Shown piece after piece: positions 1-9,928 of a stretch of DNA of 64,000 nucleotides. The position numbers and the translations under genes were made by a program. The first letter of the stretch is position 1. Each line of letters opens with the position of its first letter. The notes beneath the pieces are model-generated. The model had not been told where the DNA came from, did not search any database, and was given only the letters and a program-made list of their open reading frames with translations. The DNA is from Sinohyriopsis cumingii (Eukaryota > Mollusca > Bivalvia > Unionida > Unionidae), in NCBI GenBank assembly GCA_028554795.2, contig CM068832.1:81363180-81427179 (forward strand), written 5' to 3'.

Positions 1-1314
1 GACAACCAAATCAGCGGGGGAGAATCGAATTAGGATACAAGTAGATATTTCTTGCCCGCTGAGGCGTTTATTGAAGTAGAAGGTAGACTTGTAAAGGCGG
101 ATGATGCTAACTACGGCGTCAATGACCGAGTTGGTTTTGCCAACAATGGGATTATGGCATTGTTTAGTAGCGCCACATACATGATTGATGGAAAAAATAT
201 TGAATCAATTCAGAATGATGTTGATGTTGCTACAACAATAATTGGTCTAGCGAGATATTCTGATGATTACACAAGATCAGCTGGTCCAACAATGATGTTT
301 GCTAAAGATACTACCAACAGCGCTGATCATGTCCCATATATTAAATTACGAATAGCAATAGGTCCTGCATCTGATCCACAACCAGTTGCTGATGGTCCTG
401 AATATGCAGCCAGACCAAGTGCTGCTTTTGATATTATAAAAAGTGCTAATACATACAACTTAGGCTTTTTAACACGCCGAACAAAGTTGTCAGAAGATAA
501 TAAAAGTTTTTCATGTGCGATTCCATTATCCCATATCTTTGGATTTTGCAGAAATGTTAGAAAAGTTATTTTCGGAGCTAAACACACAGTTGTGTTATTT
601 AGAAAAGGTGATGATAATGATGCAATCTGGCGAGGTGCTGGTGTTGATGATGCTGATAAAGTAAATATAACGATACTTTCATTGTGGATGCTAGTAATGA
701 TTCCATCTATTGCTGAAGAACAAAAATTACTCTCTTTTACGGATCAAGGCGGTAAATCATTGCTATCATGGTTAACAGTAACTACAGATGCTGTTCAAAG
801 TAATGTTAATGGTTTATTTACATGGAATATAGCATCACAGCAAGGTGTGTCTGCGCCACGACATATTTTTATTGCGCTGCAAGATAATGCTCGGACGAAT
901 AATCAAGTACGTTCACCTATGATATTTGATCAACTTGGGGTTAGAGAGGTTTCGTTAAGAATAAATGGGCACCAGGAACCATCAGAAGATATATTATTAA
1001 ATTTCGCTCAAAACCATGTAGCTCGTGCATATCATCGTTTATTATCAGTTATGGGGCGCGATCAAAATGTGGATACCGGCCTGCAGATATCACAGTTCGA
1101 TTTTATAAATCTGTATCCGATTTATTACTTTTCGCTGGAACATCTTGATTTATCCAAGCAATCTGTCGTTCATATACACTTTCGAGCTCGTGTTACTAAC
1201 CTAGGTGGTGTCGCCTACAGAGCAATCGCGGTCATACTCAGTGACAAAGCGATGTTACTTGAAGGTGGTAGTGGTCGAATGAGAGTCGTTGATGCACCAG
1301 TGGAAAATCTTTAA
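1..1314 (+). pseudogene. MCP: Major capsid protein, double jelly-roll, 5' end missing or broken
   Basis: This is the likely major capsid protein that would build the icosahedral shell. The readable frame gives about 420 residues from near position 46 to the stop at 1312-1314. An in-frame TAG at 31-33 separates it from upstream codons, and no plausible ATG start is present: the first usable codon is TTG at 52. The N-terminal part therefore lies outside or is broken. The visible start resembles the beginning of the first jelly roll (FLPAEAFIEVEGRL), followed by a conserved block NNGIMALFSS and a second half rich in beta-strand-like sequence, ending with ISDKAML-type strands (read here as LSDKAMLL). 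The family assignment to the DJR-like domain proteins of metazoan Mavericks is from recognition, not a search. It is followed after 34 bp by the core-like gene on the same strand, as expected for a morphogenesis module. Confidence 0.8.
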
Positions 1315-1348
1315 TCATGTTATTTAAAAACACGAGTATTATCATAAA

Positions 1349-1657
1349 ATGCCATATCATCACGTTAGTGTCAGTCTAACTCCTGGTCAGATTAAAAACC
1401 TTCAATCAAATTCAGCAAAAACCTGCGGAATGAAATTATCACTAAAGCGAGATCAGATCACGGGCGGTCAAAATAAATTATCATTATCAGAACGTAAACT
1501 TAAGCATTTCAACGGCGCTAAACAATCAAAGACAGGCGTCAAACTTAATCTCTCTGCGGGTGCGGTTAAAGACTCAATTAAAATAGGTGGTATTTTTCCA
1601 CTTCTCGCGACTATTCCAGCATTAATTTCAGCAGCGGCACCTGCCGTAGCAAAATAG
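1349..1657 (+). CDS. Small basic core/minor capsid protein (pX/mu-like), frame broken at 3' end
   Basis: A 102-residue basic protein with a K/R/S-rich N-terminal half and a hydrophobic alanine-rich stretch (LLATIPALISAAAPA, about residues 85-99). Small proteins with a basic part and a Gly/Ala hydrophobic segment sit between capsid and protease genes in adintoviruses and are compared with adenovirus pX or core peptides; that comparison is an inference here. The frame stops at 1655-1657, but the hydrophobic-then-basic pattern (AALGAVGTAAGMALKKATGR) continues immediately in the next frame into 1660-1790. The natural product was probably longer, and a single-base shift near 1645-1655 truncates it. 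The ATG at 1349 is preceded by TATCATAAA, similar to other gene starts in the element. Confidence 0.6.
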   Translation: MPYHHVSVSLTPGQIKNLQSNSAKTCGMKLSLKRDQITGGQNKLSLSERKLKHFNGAKQSKTGVKLNLSAGAVKDSIKIGGIFPLLATIPALISAAAPAVAK

Positions 1658-1689
1658 CCGCATTAGGTGCTGTTGGAACCGCTGCTGGA

Positions 1690-2235
1690 ATGGCTCTAAA
1701 GAAAGCAACAGGGCGAAGATTAAAAAAAAAGAGGGACCAGATTAAGATTGCCGGGATCTCGTTGGGGAAAAGGTCTGAGGCTTCCAGGATCACTTCGTTA
1801 ATTCCAGTATCAAATTTTGATTTACCTGATGCTGTTAAACAACTAAAAATAAAACATTTCAGAGGTGTTTTTATGCGAGATCAATTACCGGACAGACCAA
1901 ACAGCACTGAAACAGGTATTATTAATCTCGATGAACGTTCCGGACCTGGTACCCACTGGACCACATACGCAATTGATCCACGTGGAATCGTTTATTTTGA
2001 TTCGTACGGGTTAGCTCCACCTCGTGAGTTTATCAAGTATGTCGCACCACTTCACGCAGCGGTTTGGTATTCAACGCTACCAACACAAACAATGACGGAT
2101 CCGCCAATATGCGGCAGTGAAGTAATTAATGTACTTAACGCTATATCAAAGTCGTCTAAACCACCTCATAAATCTGTACATGATTACACGAGTAATCGTT
2201 TCGTTTTAAACAACAGATCTCATTATAATGGTTGA
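1690..2235 (+). CDS. PRO: Adenain-like cysteine protease (Ulp1/C5 fold)
   Basis: A virion maturation protease of the adenovirus protease/Ulp1 type. Visible signatures are the block HFRGVFMRD (about residues 57-65), the catalytic His in GPGTHWTTY, an acidic residue in VYFDSYGLAPP, and the catalytic Cys in PPICGSEVIN near the C-terminus. The core from FDLPDAVKQL onward is about 140 residues, close to the compact protease core. The first 35-40 residues (KKATGRRLKKKRDQ and following) look like the tail of the upstream basic protein, so the real protease start is probably later, or was made by the frameshift at 1645-1655. It overlaps the fibre-like gene by 8 bp. The catalytic residues look intact. 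Confidence 0.85.
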   Translation: MALKKATGRRLKKKRDQIKIAGISLGKRSEASRITSLIPVSNFDLPDAVKQLKIKHFRGVFMRDQLPDRPNSTETGIINLDERSGPGTHWTTYAIDPRGIVYFDSYGLAPPREFIKYVAPLHAAVWYSTLPTQTMTDPPICGSEVINVLNAISKSSKPPHKSVHDYTSNRFVLNNRSHYNG

Positions 2236-3116
2236 TATTTACGGAAGATCTTCTTCTACCAGTAAGAAAAAAAAATCCGACATTGATCTGTCGAAGTACG
2301 CGACTAAAGATGAACTCGCTGATATTATGAACCTGGCTGGAGTTGACCCAGATGAGGTTGTTCTTTTTCAGGACCGATACGGAAAACTAAAAACTAGCAA
2401 TATCAAATGGAATGATATAGTTCGACGAGTACTCGGTGCGGTCACGGATAACATTCCTGTGTTTACTGACCGCGGTAGAATCAGAGAGATTCAAGTATAT
2501 CGCTTAAAACCATCAGAGATGAAATTGCAAAAAGCGTTGCTAATCGTGTGAGAAACACCGGCGACACAATGACAGGTGAACTCAGCATGAACGGAAACAG
2601 AATAACAGTATTAAGAGATCCAACATCCAACGAACATACCGCGACGAAAAAATACGTCGACGTCAACTACAACACCGTTGATGGTAAATTAACTACGTTG
2701 CAAGCCGAGCACGAAAAAATACGTTGACGTCAACTACAACACCGTTGATGGTAAATTATCCACGTTGCGGGCCGAATATGATGTGCACGTAGGCGCTTTT
2801 GGAAGATTTCGAAGAAATTTTCAAAAACCGATGAAACCATCGATAAATTCTTCGGCACTCCGCTCACCGTTGACATAAAACTTTCTGATATCAAAACTAA
2901 CCTAGACGCAACTAAAAAAAATTAGAAGATGTCGTAAGTGGAATTCCTCATATCGTTAACAAAATTAGTCTGTTTAAAATTCAAGCCGGAATAACTCCCG
3001 GGCATATTACCAATATAGGCACAAATATTAATAATGACATCACTAGAGCTACTTCAGCAGATCGTGACAAACACAACTCCCCACAAGACCACGATGATCT
3101 CGTTAAGTTCGATTAA
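2228..3116 (+). pseudogene. Fibre-like virion protein, multiply frameshifted
   Basis: The first 90 residues from ATG 2228 read well, starting after TCATTATA. The frame then shifts near 2500-2515, and the following frame carries a tail-fibre-type block (GDTMTGELSMNGNRI then TSNEHTATKKYVD). That block is the pattern seen in fibre and tail-collar proteins of phages and of Maverick elements. A 67-bp tandem duplication at 2644-2777 shifts the frame again, and more shifts follow near 2790-2930. The last segment, ending HDDLVKFD with a stop at 3114-3116, overlaps the start of the next gene by 23 bp. The role would be a receptor-binding or vertex-associated fibre, an inference from the motif and from its place beside the penton-like gene. 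Confidence 0.62.
2644..2777 (+). repeat. 67-bp tandem duplication inside the fibre-like gene
   Basis: The segment beginning ACGAAAAAATACG at 2644 is repeated beginning at 2711, with a few differences (CGTCGACG versus CGTTGACG). The period of 67 is not a multiple of three, so the duplication changes the reading frame, and the second copy introduces a stop in the first frame. It may be slippage in a naturally repetitive fibre-shaft region. Confidence 0.85.
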
Positions 3117-4461
3117 TCCTGAATTTAACATCAGTTTTCCAACTGCGATTCCAGTAAAAGAAATTGCACTAGGACAATTACGAGTATATCACAGTTGGCC
3201 AAATATCAGATCGAAATCGTTTAATGGTACACCAGCAAATAATTTGCTTGTATTTGCTAATAAAAATAAAGATGATGGAACACCTAACTGGGTCGTTGTT
3301 GGAATACCAACTGGCAGTTATGAGATTGAAGAGATCAATGAAGAATTTGCGCGTAGAATAAAATCAATAACGGGAAAAGAAGCAAAAATATCAATTAACG
3401 TTCATGAGCCGACGGTATCAGCAAAGATTGAAATACATTCTCCTGATTACGCCGTTGATATTTATCAATCATCGATAAGATCAGTACTAGGTTGGCCTGA
3501 TATTGCGCCAGAATATCATGGACCACCAGAACTACGTCGGGATGATTTTACAATAAATGAAAAGAAATTTATAACAACTCCCAAATACCGAGGCAAATAC
3601 CCGTGGAGATGGACTGGAATTAGCATTAATTTTTCTGCTCCTGATGGTGAATCTCTTCCTCAAATAATAAATAATGTACGTACTGTCGATAGAAATGTTA
3701 GAGTAAATCCACTCGTCGATGAAGAATTTATTCGGTCATATTCCGATCCTGTTAATTTTGATATTAAACAATCAATCAACAAACTACGAAATTTCTTTTC
3801 TGATAGCTACAGCGATGATGTGAAACAGCAAATCATTGAGACGATAAAACATCTAAATCAGGTTATAAAAGGTCTTAGATACGTTAATAAAACTATCATT
3901 GTGAATATGATTTGCCACGGTGGTGAAATTATTGATAATTATAACGCTAGAGAATGGTTTCTCAATCATTACAAAATAACTGAACAACAATTACCAACAT
4001 TTGTAATACCAGGGATTAATGCTGACAAACTAGTAAAATCACTGAACGATCTTGTCACGGAAAACTTTCCTAAGATCATCGAATCATGGAAAAAAATTGC
4101 ACCACCTCCGTTTGTTCTCAAACATGACAACGATCCATACGGTGGAGGCAGACATGGTTCACCAGGAATCGTTAATATAACATCGACAATCGCAGTTAAT
4201 CTCGTTTGTAATGTGATCGATGGCAGCGACAGCATAGATCTTGGAAAATCAAATCAGGCTCAACAAGGATACATTTTATACACGTTCACACCACAAGTAC
4301 CCCCTGGGGATTTAATCGTGCAAGTACCAACCAATCCTGTATATCTGCAGTGTCATAATAATATGTTAACACGAATAAATTTTAAACTAACTGACCACAT
4401 AGGACACTTAATTGACCTGAGGGGAGAAGAATTGATGGTGAATTTGTATGTGAAATCTTAA
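3094..4461 (+). CDS. Penton-like/minor capsid protein of Maverick type
   Basis: A 455-residue intact frame. I choose ATG 3094 rather than the in-frame ATG 3034 because the family-like N-terminus (MISLSSINPEFNI, then EIALGQLRVYHSWPNI and TGSYEIEEINEEF) starts there, and the upstream 20 codons overlap the end of the fibre-like frame. The C-terminus has the pattern YTFTPQVPPGDLIVQ, then PVYLQ, then DLRGEELMVNLYVKS, a jelly-roll-like ending I associate with the Maverick penton/minor-capsid protein. A Gly/His-rich stretch (GGGRHGSPG) lies before it. The assignment as penton is by recognition of this N- and C-terminal pattern and position; minor capsid protein of another type is possible. It is one of the few unbroken genes of the element. 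Confidence 0.65.
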   Translation: MISLSSINPEFNISFPTAIPVKEIALGQLRVYHSWPNIRSKSFNGTPANNLLVFANKNKDDGTPNWVVVGIPTGSYEIEEINEEFARRIKSITGKEAKISINVHEPTVSAKIEIHSPDYAVDIYQSSIRSVLGWPDIAPEYHGPPELRRDDFTINEKKFITTPKYRGKYPWRWTGISINFSAPDGESLPQIINNVRTVDRNVRVNPLVDEEFIRSYSDPVNFDIKQSINKLRNFFSDSYSDDVKQQIIETIKHLNQVIKGLRYVNKTIIVNMICHGGEIIDNYNAREWFLNHYKITEQQLPTFVIPGINADKLVKSLNDLVTENFPKIIESWKKIAPPPFVLKHDNDPYGGGRHGSPGIVNITSTIAVNLVCNVIDGSDSIDLGKSNQAQQGYILYTFTPQVPPGDLIVQVPTNPVYLQCHNNMLTRINFKLTDHIGHLIDLRGEELMVNLYVKS

Positions 4462-4479
4462 TGATTTTTCAGGAATATT

Positions 4480-5710
4480 TTATTTATTCTAAAATATTTT
4501 ATTTATTCAGAAATTGATGGGGTAAATGGTACAAATCGATCGGTTTGTTAATTCCGATGGGGTGGTTGGTACTCAAAATTACGCAAATCGATCGGTTTTG
4601 TAAAAAAATGCTACAAAAAAATATTATTCTGAAATATTTTATTATTCAGAAATTGATGGGGTAAATGATACAAATCAATCAGTTTGTTAATTCTGATGGG
4701 GTGGTTGGTACTTAAAATTGTGTAAATCAATCAGATTGTTAATTCTGACGGGTAAAATGGTACTTAAAATTGTGCAAATCAATCAGATTGTTTGTTTTGA
4801 TGGGGTAAATGGTACTTAAAATTGTGCAAATTGCAATAATTATTATAATCTGAATTATTTTATTCTGAAATAATTATTATAATCTGAAATATTTTGTTCT
4901 GAAATATTTTATTTATTCAGAAATTGATGGGGTGGTTGGTACTTAAAATTGTGCAAATCAATCAGATTGTTTATTTTGATGGGGTGGTTGGTACTTAAAA
5001 TTGTGCAAATCAATCAGATTGTTTGTTTTGATGGGGTGGTTGGTACTTAAAATTGTGCAAATCAATCAGATTATTTGTTTTGATGGGGTGGTTGGTACTT
5101 ATAATTGTGCAAACTGCAATAATTATTATAATCTGAAATATTTTATTCAGAAATATTTTATTTATTCAGAAACTGATGGGGTAGTTGGTACTTAAAATTG
5201 TGTAAATTAATCAGATTGTTAATTTTGACGGGTAAAATGGTATTAAAAATTGTGTAAATCAATGAGATTGTTAATTTTGAGATTGTTAATTTTGATGGGT
5301 AAAATGGTACTTAAAATTGTGTAAATCGATGAGATTGTTAATTTTGACGGGTAAAATGGTACTTAAAATTGTGTATAATTATTATAATCTGAAATATTTT
5401 ATTCTGAAATAATTATTATAATCTGAAATAATTATTATAATCTGAATTATTTTATTCAGAAATATTTTATTTATTCAGAAACTGAAGGGGTAAATGGTAC
5501 TTAAAATTATGTAAATCAATCAGTTTGTTATTGTGATGGGGTAAATGGTACTTAAAATCATATAAATCAATCAGTTTGTTAATTCTGATGGGGTAAATGG
5601 TGCTTAAAATTATGTAAATCAATCAGTTTGTTAATTCTGATGGGGTAAATGGTACTTAAAGTTATGTAAATTAATTGGTTGGTTCAGATAAAAAATATTT
5701 CAGAATAAAT
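4480..5710. repeat. AT-rich minisatellite, units of about 52 bp
   Basis: About 20 imperfect units contain GATGGGGT(GGTT/AAAT)GGTACTTAAAATTGTG followed by an AAATCAATCAGATTGTT-type segment, interrupted by blocks of TAATTATTATAATCTGAAATATTTTATT. There is no coding signal; short open frames here are by-products of the repeat. It separates the capsid genes from the replication genes and may be an expanded intergenic region or a repeat insertion. Confidence 0.9.
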
Positions 5711-6024
5711 AAATTTTAACAAAAATAAACAGTAGCATGATGAGCGGTTATCATTCATGGGCTTGTTTGTATGGGATCCTTTGTTTGAGACCTTTCTTAT
5801 GGTCTTCTCGGCATCCCATAATTGTTTGTACCCATGTGACGTAGAGCTTATACATCAACGCTACTGTTTATTTTGGGGGCGTCATATAAACATATCTCCG
5901 GAGAATTTTTCTATCAGAAGATTGTCTATGCGCCATGTACACCCCCCAGGAGAAAACCCCGGGGCTGCTGGCGCCCCCACTTCTTTATAGAAAAAAAACC
6001 TAACTATAGGTACCGTCGGCAATA
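5711..6024. other. No gene recognised; probable body of the adjacent SINE in its right part
   Basis: Bases 5711-5880 show nothing I can name. The part from about 5880 to 6024 lies where the body of the - strand tRNA-headed SINE (6025-6097) would extend, but I cannot fix its end or a target duplication. Confidence 0.35.
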
Positions 6025-6097
6025 TAGCCCGTCAGGAGATTCGAACCGCAAACCCCAAAATGAGAGTCAGCTGCGTTATCACTTGCGCTATGGTTCC
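6025..6097 (-). repeat. tRNA-derived SINE head, - strand
   Basis: Read on the - strand, the sequence has an A-box-like TAGCGCAAGTG and a B-box GGTTCGAATCTCC about 40 bp apart, starting with GGAACCATAGCGC. These are internal pol III promoter elements of a tRNA-derived head. No complete cloverleaf with matching acceptor stem is evident, so I call a SINE rather than a tRNA gene. It is a different family from the GGGGCCCCGAG SINE at 11955. Confidence 0.6.
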
Positions 6098-6865
6098 TAA
6101 TCTGATTATATATGTTTTGACAGTTATTATATAGCTAACCATCACTGAATAAATGTCTATCTCTACTTAACCAATTTGTCTGTTCTTCACACAAATAAAA
6201 CGTATCAATCAGATTTAAAAAGTTAGTTATTTTTCGGGATAACATATGTGCCGGAAATTGCCACACTGTAGACATCGTAGCGAACCAGGAAAACCGAACG
6301 ATTCGGCTACTTGTTATTATCGCAGCACTATAACAAATAGACCAAACCGCAACACTGCTGACATCGTAGCCAACTAGGTAAATATATTGTTTGTGCTAAA
6401 TGCAGTCACCGATATAAGGGACGTTCCTGTAATAAAGATATTCTTCCCGTTAGCCAGCTCTAGACAGATCAAAATTAAATAAGTGCGGTTTACATCCAAA
6501 TAACTCCCATGTACATTGAAATTGACATACATGAATACATCGCAAATTTGAAATAGATGTATTACAGCGATTGTACACAGGTGTATGCGGATCCGTGACA
6601 CAGTCGAAGGGAAGTAACTCAGCTATATGGTTTGCTCAACGGAGTTATCCCCCTTCTTCAGGTATAAATATAAAATAATTGCTTATATACGGGTGAAGAA
6701 ATAATCTACGCTGACTGGGCCGCAATAACACAAAAAGAAAAAAATATTTATCGTTGATTGTATTGCTGGCGAAATTAACAGATCCTCACTTCACCTGGAA
6801 TACGCGAAATTAATACTGAATAAACTAACAGTGACAGAAAAAAAGGTTGTACCGGCAGAAGATTT
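6098..6865. other. No recognisable gene
   Basis: Short open frames on both strands show no family signal. Two related short segments, GTAGACATCGTAGCGAACCA near 6270 and a similar one near 6357, suggest a small local duplication. The right part merges into the decayed 3' end of the - strand HNH gene. Confidence 0.4.
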
Positions 6866-7565
6866 AACAGCGACGGAAGATTGGGATTCGGAGGCTACTC
6901 ATTCAACATTCACGCCAGAACTCGGTCATTAGAACACAAAATACTGATGGCTAAATTAGTTGACTGCGCTTCCAACTTCGCAATTTCTTCTTCCCGCCTA
7001 TTACGGCGCTCTTACTTCACGATTTATCTCCATCATTGATATTGGAAGATGATTCTTTGATCATATTTCCTATAGAAGGCGGATTTGGTTATATTTTCTG
7101 CAACGTATTGCACCACACGCGGGTTAATATCAAAATACTTCGCAGCTGAATTTATTGATTTAAACGTTTTCTCGTCGCAGGCCTGTGTATTAAATGATTT
7201 AACCGCTCTAGGGATTTTTGGGTGTCTACCCGTTTCCCCCCTCCCCCCCGTGCAGAATTCTCGCTTTGTGTTATAGCCTGAAAATTAGATAAATTATTAT
7301 TAAGATTCTCTCCGTGAATATGATCGATCAAAAGACCGTCTTTGATCAATCCATGGTGACACTCGTATACGAATCGATGACAATAATAAATTTTCTTCTC
7401 ACCAGTAAACATTAAATAACCAGTATTACTAATAACACCAACTGGTCTTTTTAGCCGACAGTTTCTGATAATACCATTACGATTTGATTCGTAATTCTTG
7501 ATGATAGGATGCTTCATAAACACATTCATGTTTTGCTTCACAAACAGGTTTATATTTTGCTCCAT
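6866..7565 (-). pseudogene. HNH endonuclease with DNA-binding repeat (NUMOD/HNH_3-like), frameshifted
   Basis: From ATG 7565 the first 115 residues contain an HNH core: FVYECHHGLI, then DHIHGENLNNNLSNF, the His-Asn-Asn arrangement of homing-type HNH_3 nucleases. In the reading frame the end (beyond residue 110) loses sense in a run of C residues at 7235-7249. In the neighbouring frame a helix-turn-helix-like segment (SINSAAKYFDINPRVVQY) continues, as found in NUMOD/IENR1 DNA-binding repeats after HNH domains. Further breaks lie below 7070, so the left limit is approximate. The start codon follows TTTATATATAA. The gene may be a free-standing endonuclease carried by the element or a domesticated homing nuclease. 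Confidence 0.62.
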
Positions 7566-7590
7566 TTATATATAAATGTATTTGTTTAAA

Positions 7591-7878
7591 TCATAATTTT
7601 TCTGAAAACTTAGTTAGATAGTCCTCTACGGATTTTATAGATCTGTCACTGTCTTTATTTTTTGTATCATGATATCTGTTATGTTCTCTGTATCGCTTAC
7701 CACCACAGCGAGCACATAATTGTGTTTTTCCTCGCACTCCAACACCACATCGCAGGCATGGTATTGGTCCTAAACTACCATTACGAACAGATTGTGAATG
7801 TTGTCCGCAGAATTCGTTTTTGCAGGATTTATTACAGCGAGTAAATGAACCGACCATCAACCATTTGCATTGAGACAT
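7591..7878 (-). CDS. Cys-rich putative zinc-binding protein
   Basis: A 95-residue protein with cysteine pairs spaced as in zinc-binding knuckles: CKW..., CNKSC...FCGQH in the first half and CLRCGVGV...CARCGG in the middle, then a charged tail. The function is unknown. It sits on the - strand between the HNH gene (25 bp away) and the divergent polymerase gene, with ATG directly after TATATATAA. It may be an early regulatory or nucleic-acid-binding protein; this is a guess from the Cys pattern only. Confidence 0.5.
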   Translation of the reverse strand: MSQCKWLMVGSFTRCNKSCKNEFCGQHSQSVRNGSLGPIPCLRCGVGVRGKTQLCARCGGKRYREHNRYHDTKNKDSDRSIKSVEDYLTKFSEKL

Positions 7879-7922
7879 TTATATATAATATTTTTCATTT
7901 AAATACTTGTTTGAAATATAAT
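7879..7922. promoter_or_regulatory. Divergent AT-rich promoter region
   Basis: This 44-bp intergenic segment separates the Cys-rich gene (- strand) and the polymerase gene (+ strand). It is almost pure A/T, with TTATATATAA adjoining the - strand ATG and GAAATATAAT adjoining the + strand ATG. The position suggests promoter elements touching the start codons on both strands, as in poxvirus-like late promoters (TAAATG). Confidence 0.45.
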
Positions 7923-9928
7923 ATGAGCGAGTTCGATAGATTGTCCCGAATCAAGCCCCGGAGCGCACATAAATTTAATCTAGACAGAATATCTCCCGAC
8001 CTACCGATGCGAGATCTGGTTGATCCGAAAAATAAAAACTTGATTAATAAAATTCACGGCGCCAAGAAAGAATTTCACACAGATGGTGCATCTCATGTAT
8101 GGTCAACGTTCAAGATTATACGCGACGGTGTCATCGACGCTACAATGAATGACGAACGAGCAGCAACTATCATTAACTACATTGATAATCGCAAATATCT
8201 TTTTAGAATAAAATTTGTCGTGCTAACAGAAACAGGTAACTGGATTATCCGTGACAAATATGATTCTGTTCACAAGGGTGAAAAAACTGTCGTACTAAGT
8301 AAAGATTCCAAACCAGGTCTATTGACTGGCATTGACAAACCATATTATGAGCGAGCGTATCCTGTGACCGCAGTTATTTATGGAATCTATGTGATAAATG
8401 AAAATCCCAACGTTGATAAACTTGCGCCGATGAAATTTGAAAAAATAACTGTGTGGCTGAACGAGTAATAGAACATTTTGCAGTTTCGACTCGTGGAAAC
8501 GGCTTAACGGATAAAAGACGTAAAATAATAAACACGTGGGGAGAAATACTTAAAGATACCGGGGCGTTTTTCAAAGATGTGGCTGAGCTAGGGAAAAAAC
8601 TAAAGTTCCCAATAACCGTAGCGACGATAACAGGAGAAATATTGTTTGAATCAAAATATAAATCAAAAGGTGCTTCGATCGAAATTATTGATCATAACGC
8701 ACACGCGTGGACTAGCGCAGTAACGGTGTTTCCACGAAATCGAACTGTTAAAATTTACCGCGGAGACATGTTTTATTTTATTAAGGAAATAAGTAAAGAC
8801 GATTCTGTGTCAGTATGGTTATTTCGGAGTTTTAACGACGAATCATGTATGGAAGAAAAAATCAAGTTCGATCAGTTTGTAAGACCAAATGGTGTTATTT
8901 ATCGAGAAGATCTTCTTCACGAAAAAATGAAAAATCTTGCACTGCAATATACTGATGATACTGACGAACTATTGAGCAACTGTTTTACTGTTCCGTCAGT
9001 TGCGGCTCATTTTGCTAGAAAGAAAAATTCGTGGAAGCCAACTAGATTTGATTTTCTCAATGATATAATATCCACTTGTGTCGAATACGGACACGGTGGA
9101 TTATGGAATACTAAATACGATCACAGAGATGTTATTTCGGTTGATATGGTCGCATATTATCCCGGAAGTTTTCTCGGGTACGGAGATTGTTTTGTGTACT
9201 TTGAGCGATTCGGTCATCCGACGCATGAAATGACACGAGTATCAATAAATGGACCATTACCGGATTTTGATCTGACTGGATTCGCTCGTATTGAGTCATT
9301 TGAGTTTGCTATGGGGCTTCATCCAATTTGTTATGTTTGGTTTGGAAAACATTTTTCAGAAAAAATGTGGGCACCAATAGTACTGTTACGGTTTATGCTT
9401 GATTGTGCGATGTTAATATCGTTGACGATCAGCGAAGAAATTATATCATATCGGAAACAAACCGAAGTTTGGTTGCCACAACAAAAACAGTATTCTGATG
9501 ATGAAAACCCGGATAAAACAGATTACGAGAATAAAATTACGAAAGATCTTGGCAGAAAAATAATTGGCAAGATTATTCAAGGAGGATCATACGATCATAA
9601 ACGACATTGTGCAAGACTGATCATGGACGATGCCGAATTAGATTTTATAATCGCTGATACAACGAAGAAAAACACGTTTATAAGTCGAGAAATAGCTTTC
9701 TTGTCAAATGGAACTAAACTAAGCACAATCGTGAGCTACATTGACGGTGAGTCACCTCAGTATACTCATTTAAGATCATCGATGCTCGCATATGTTTCGA
9801 TAAATCTGTTATCGATGATAAATAAAGTTTCTACACTCGCTGTCAGAGTTGCCACGGACTCGTTTTATATCAATAAAAAATATTCAGGACTGTTAGAACA
9901 ACTACATATCGATACTTATGCACAGTAG
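7923..9928 (+). pseudogene. polB: Family B DNA polymerase (protein-primed type), one frameshift, C-terminus continues into helicase
   Basis: This would replicate the element. The start is ATG 7923 (MSEFDRLSRI), supported by the homologous N-terminal block in the second copy. One frameshift at about 8440-8453 joins two frames. Palm motif A is visible as SVDMVAYYPGSF (about 9145-9180) and motif C as VATDSFYI (about 9848-9871). A motif-B-like segment GRKIIGKIIQGG lies between at about 9553-9588. No clear 3'-5' exonuclease motifs stand out in the N-terminal 350 residues. A TAG at 9926-9928 ends the frame, but the same frame reopens at once with a basic GSWRIKKE segment and runs into the helicase, so the natural product was probably a polymerase-helicase fusion of about 1060 residues. 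Confidence 0.8.

Noticed and set aside
3034..3093. Start of the penton-like gene at ATG 3034
   Set aside because: Those codons overlap the coding end of the fibre-like gene and lack family-like sequence; ATG 3094 fits better.
5001..5195. 64-codon open frame in the AT-rich array
   Set aside because: Reads the 52-bp repeat unit in one frame; other units contain stops.
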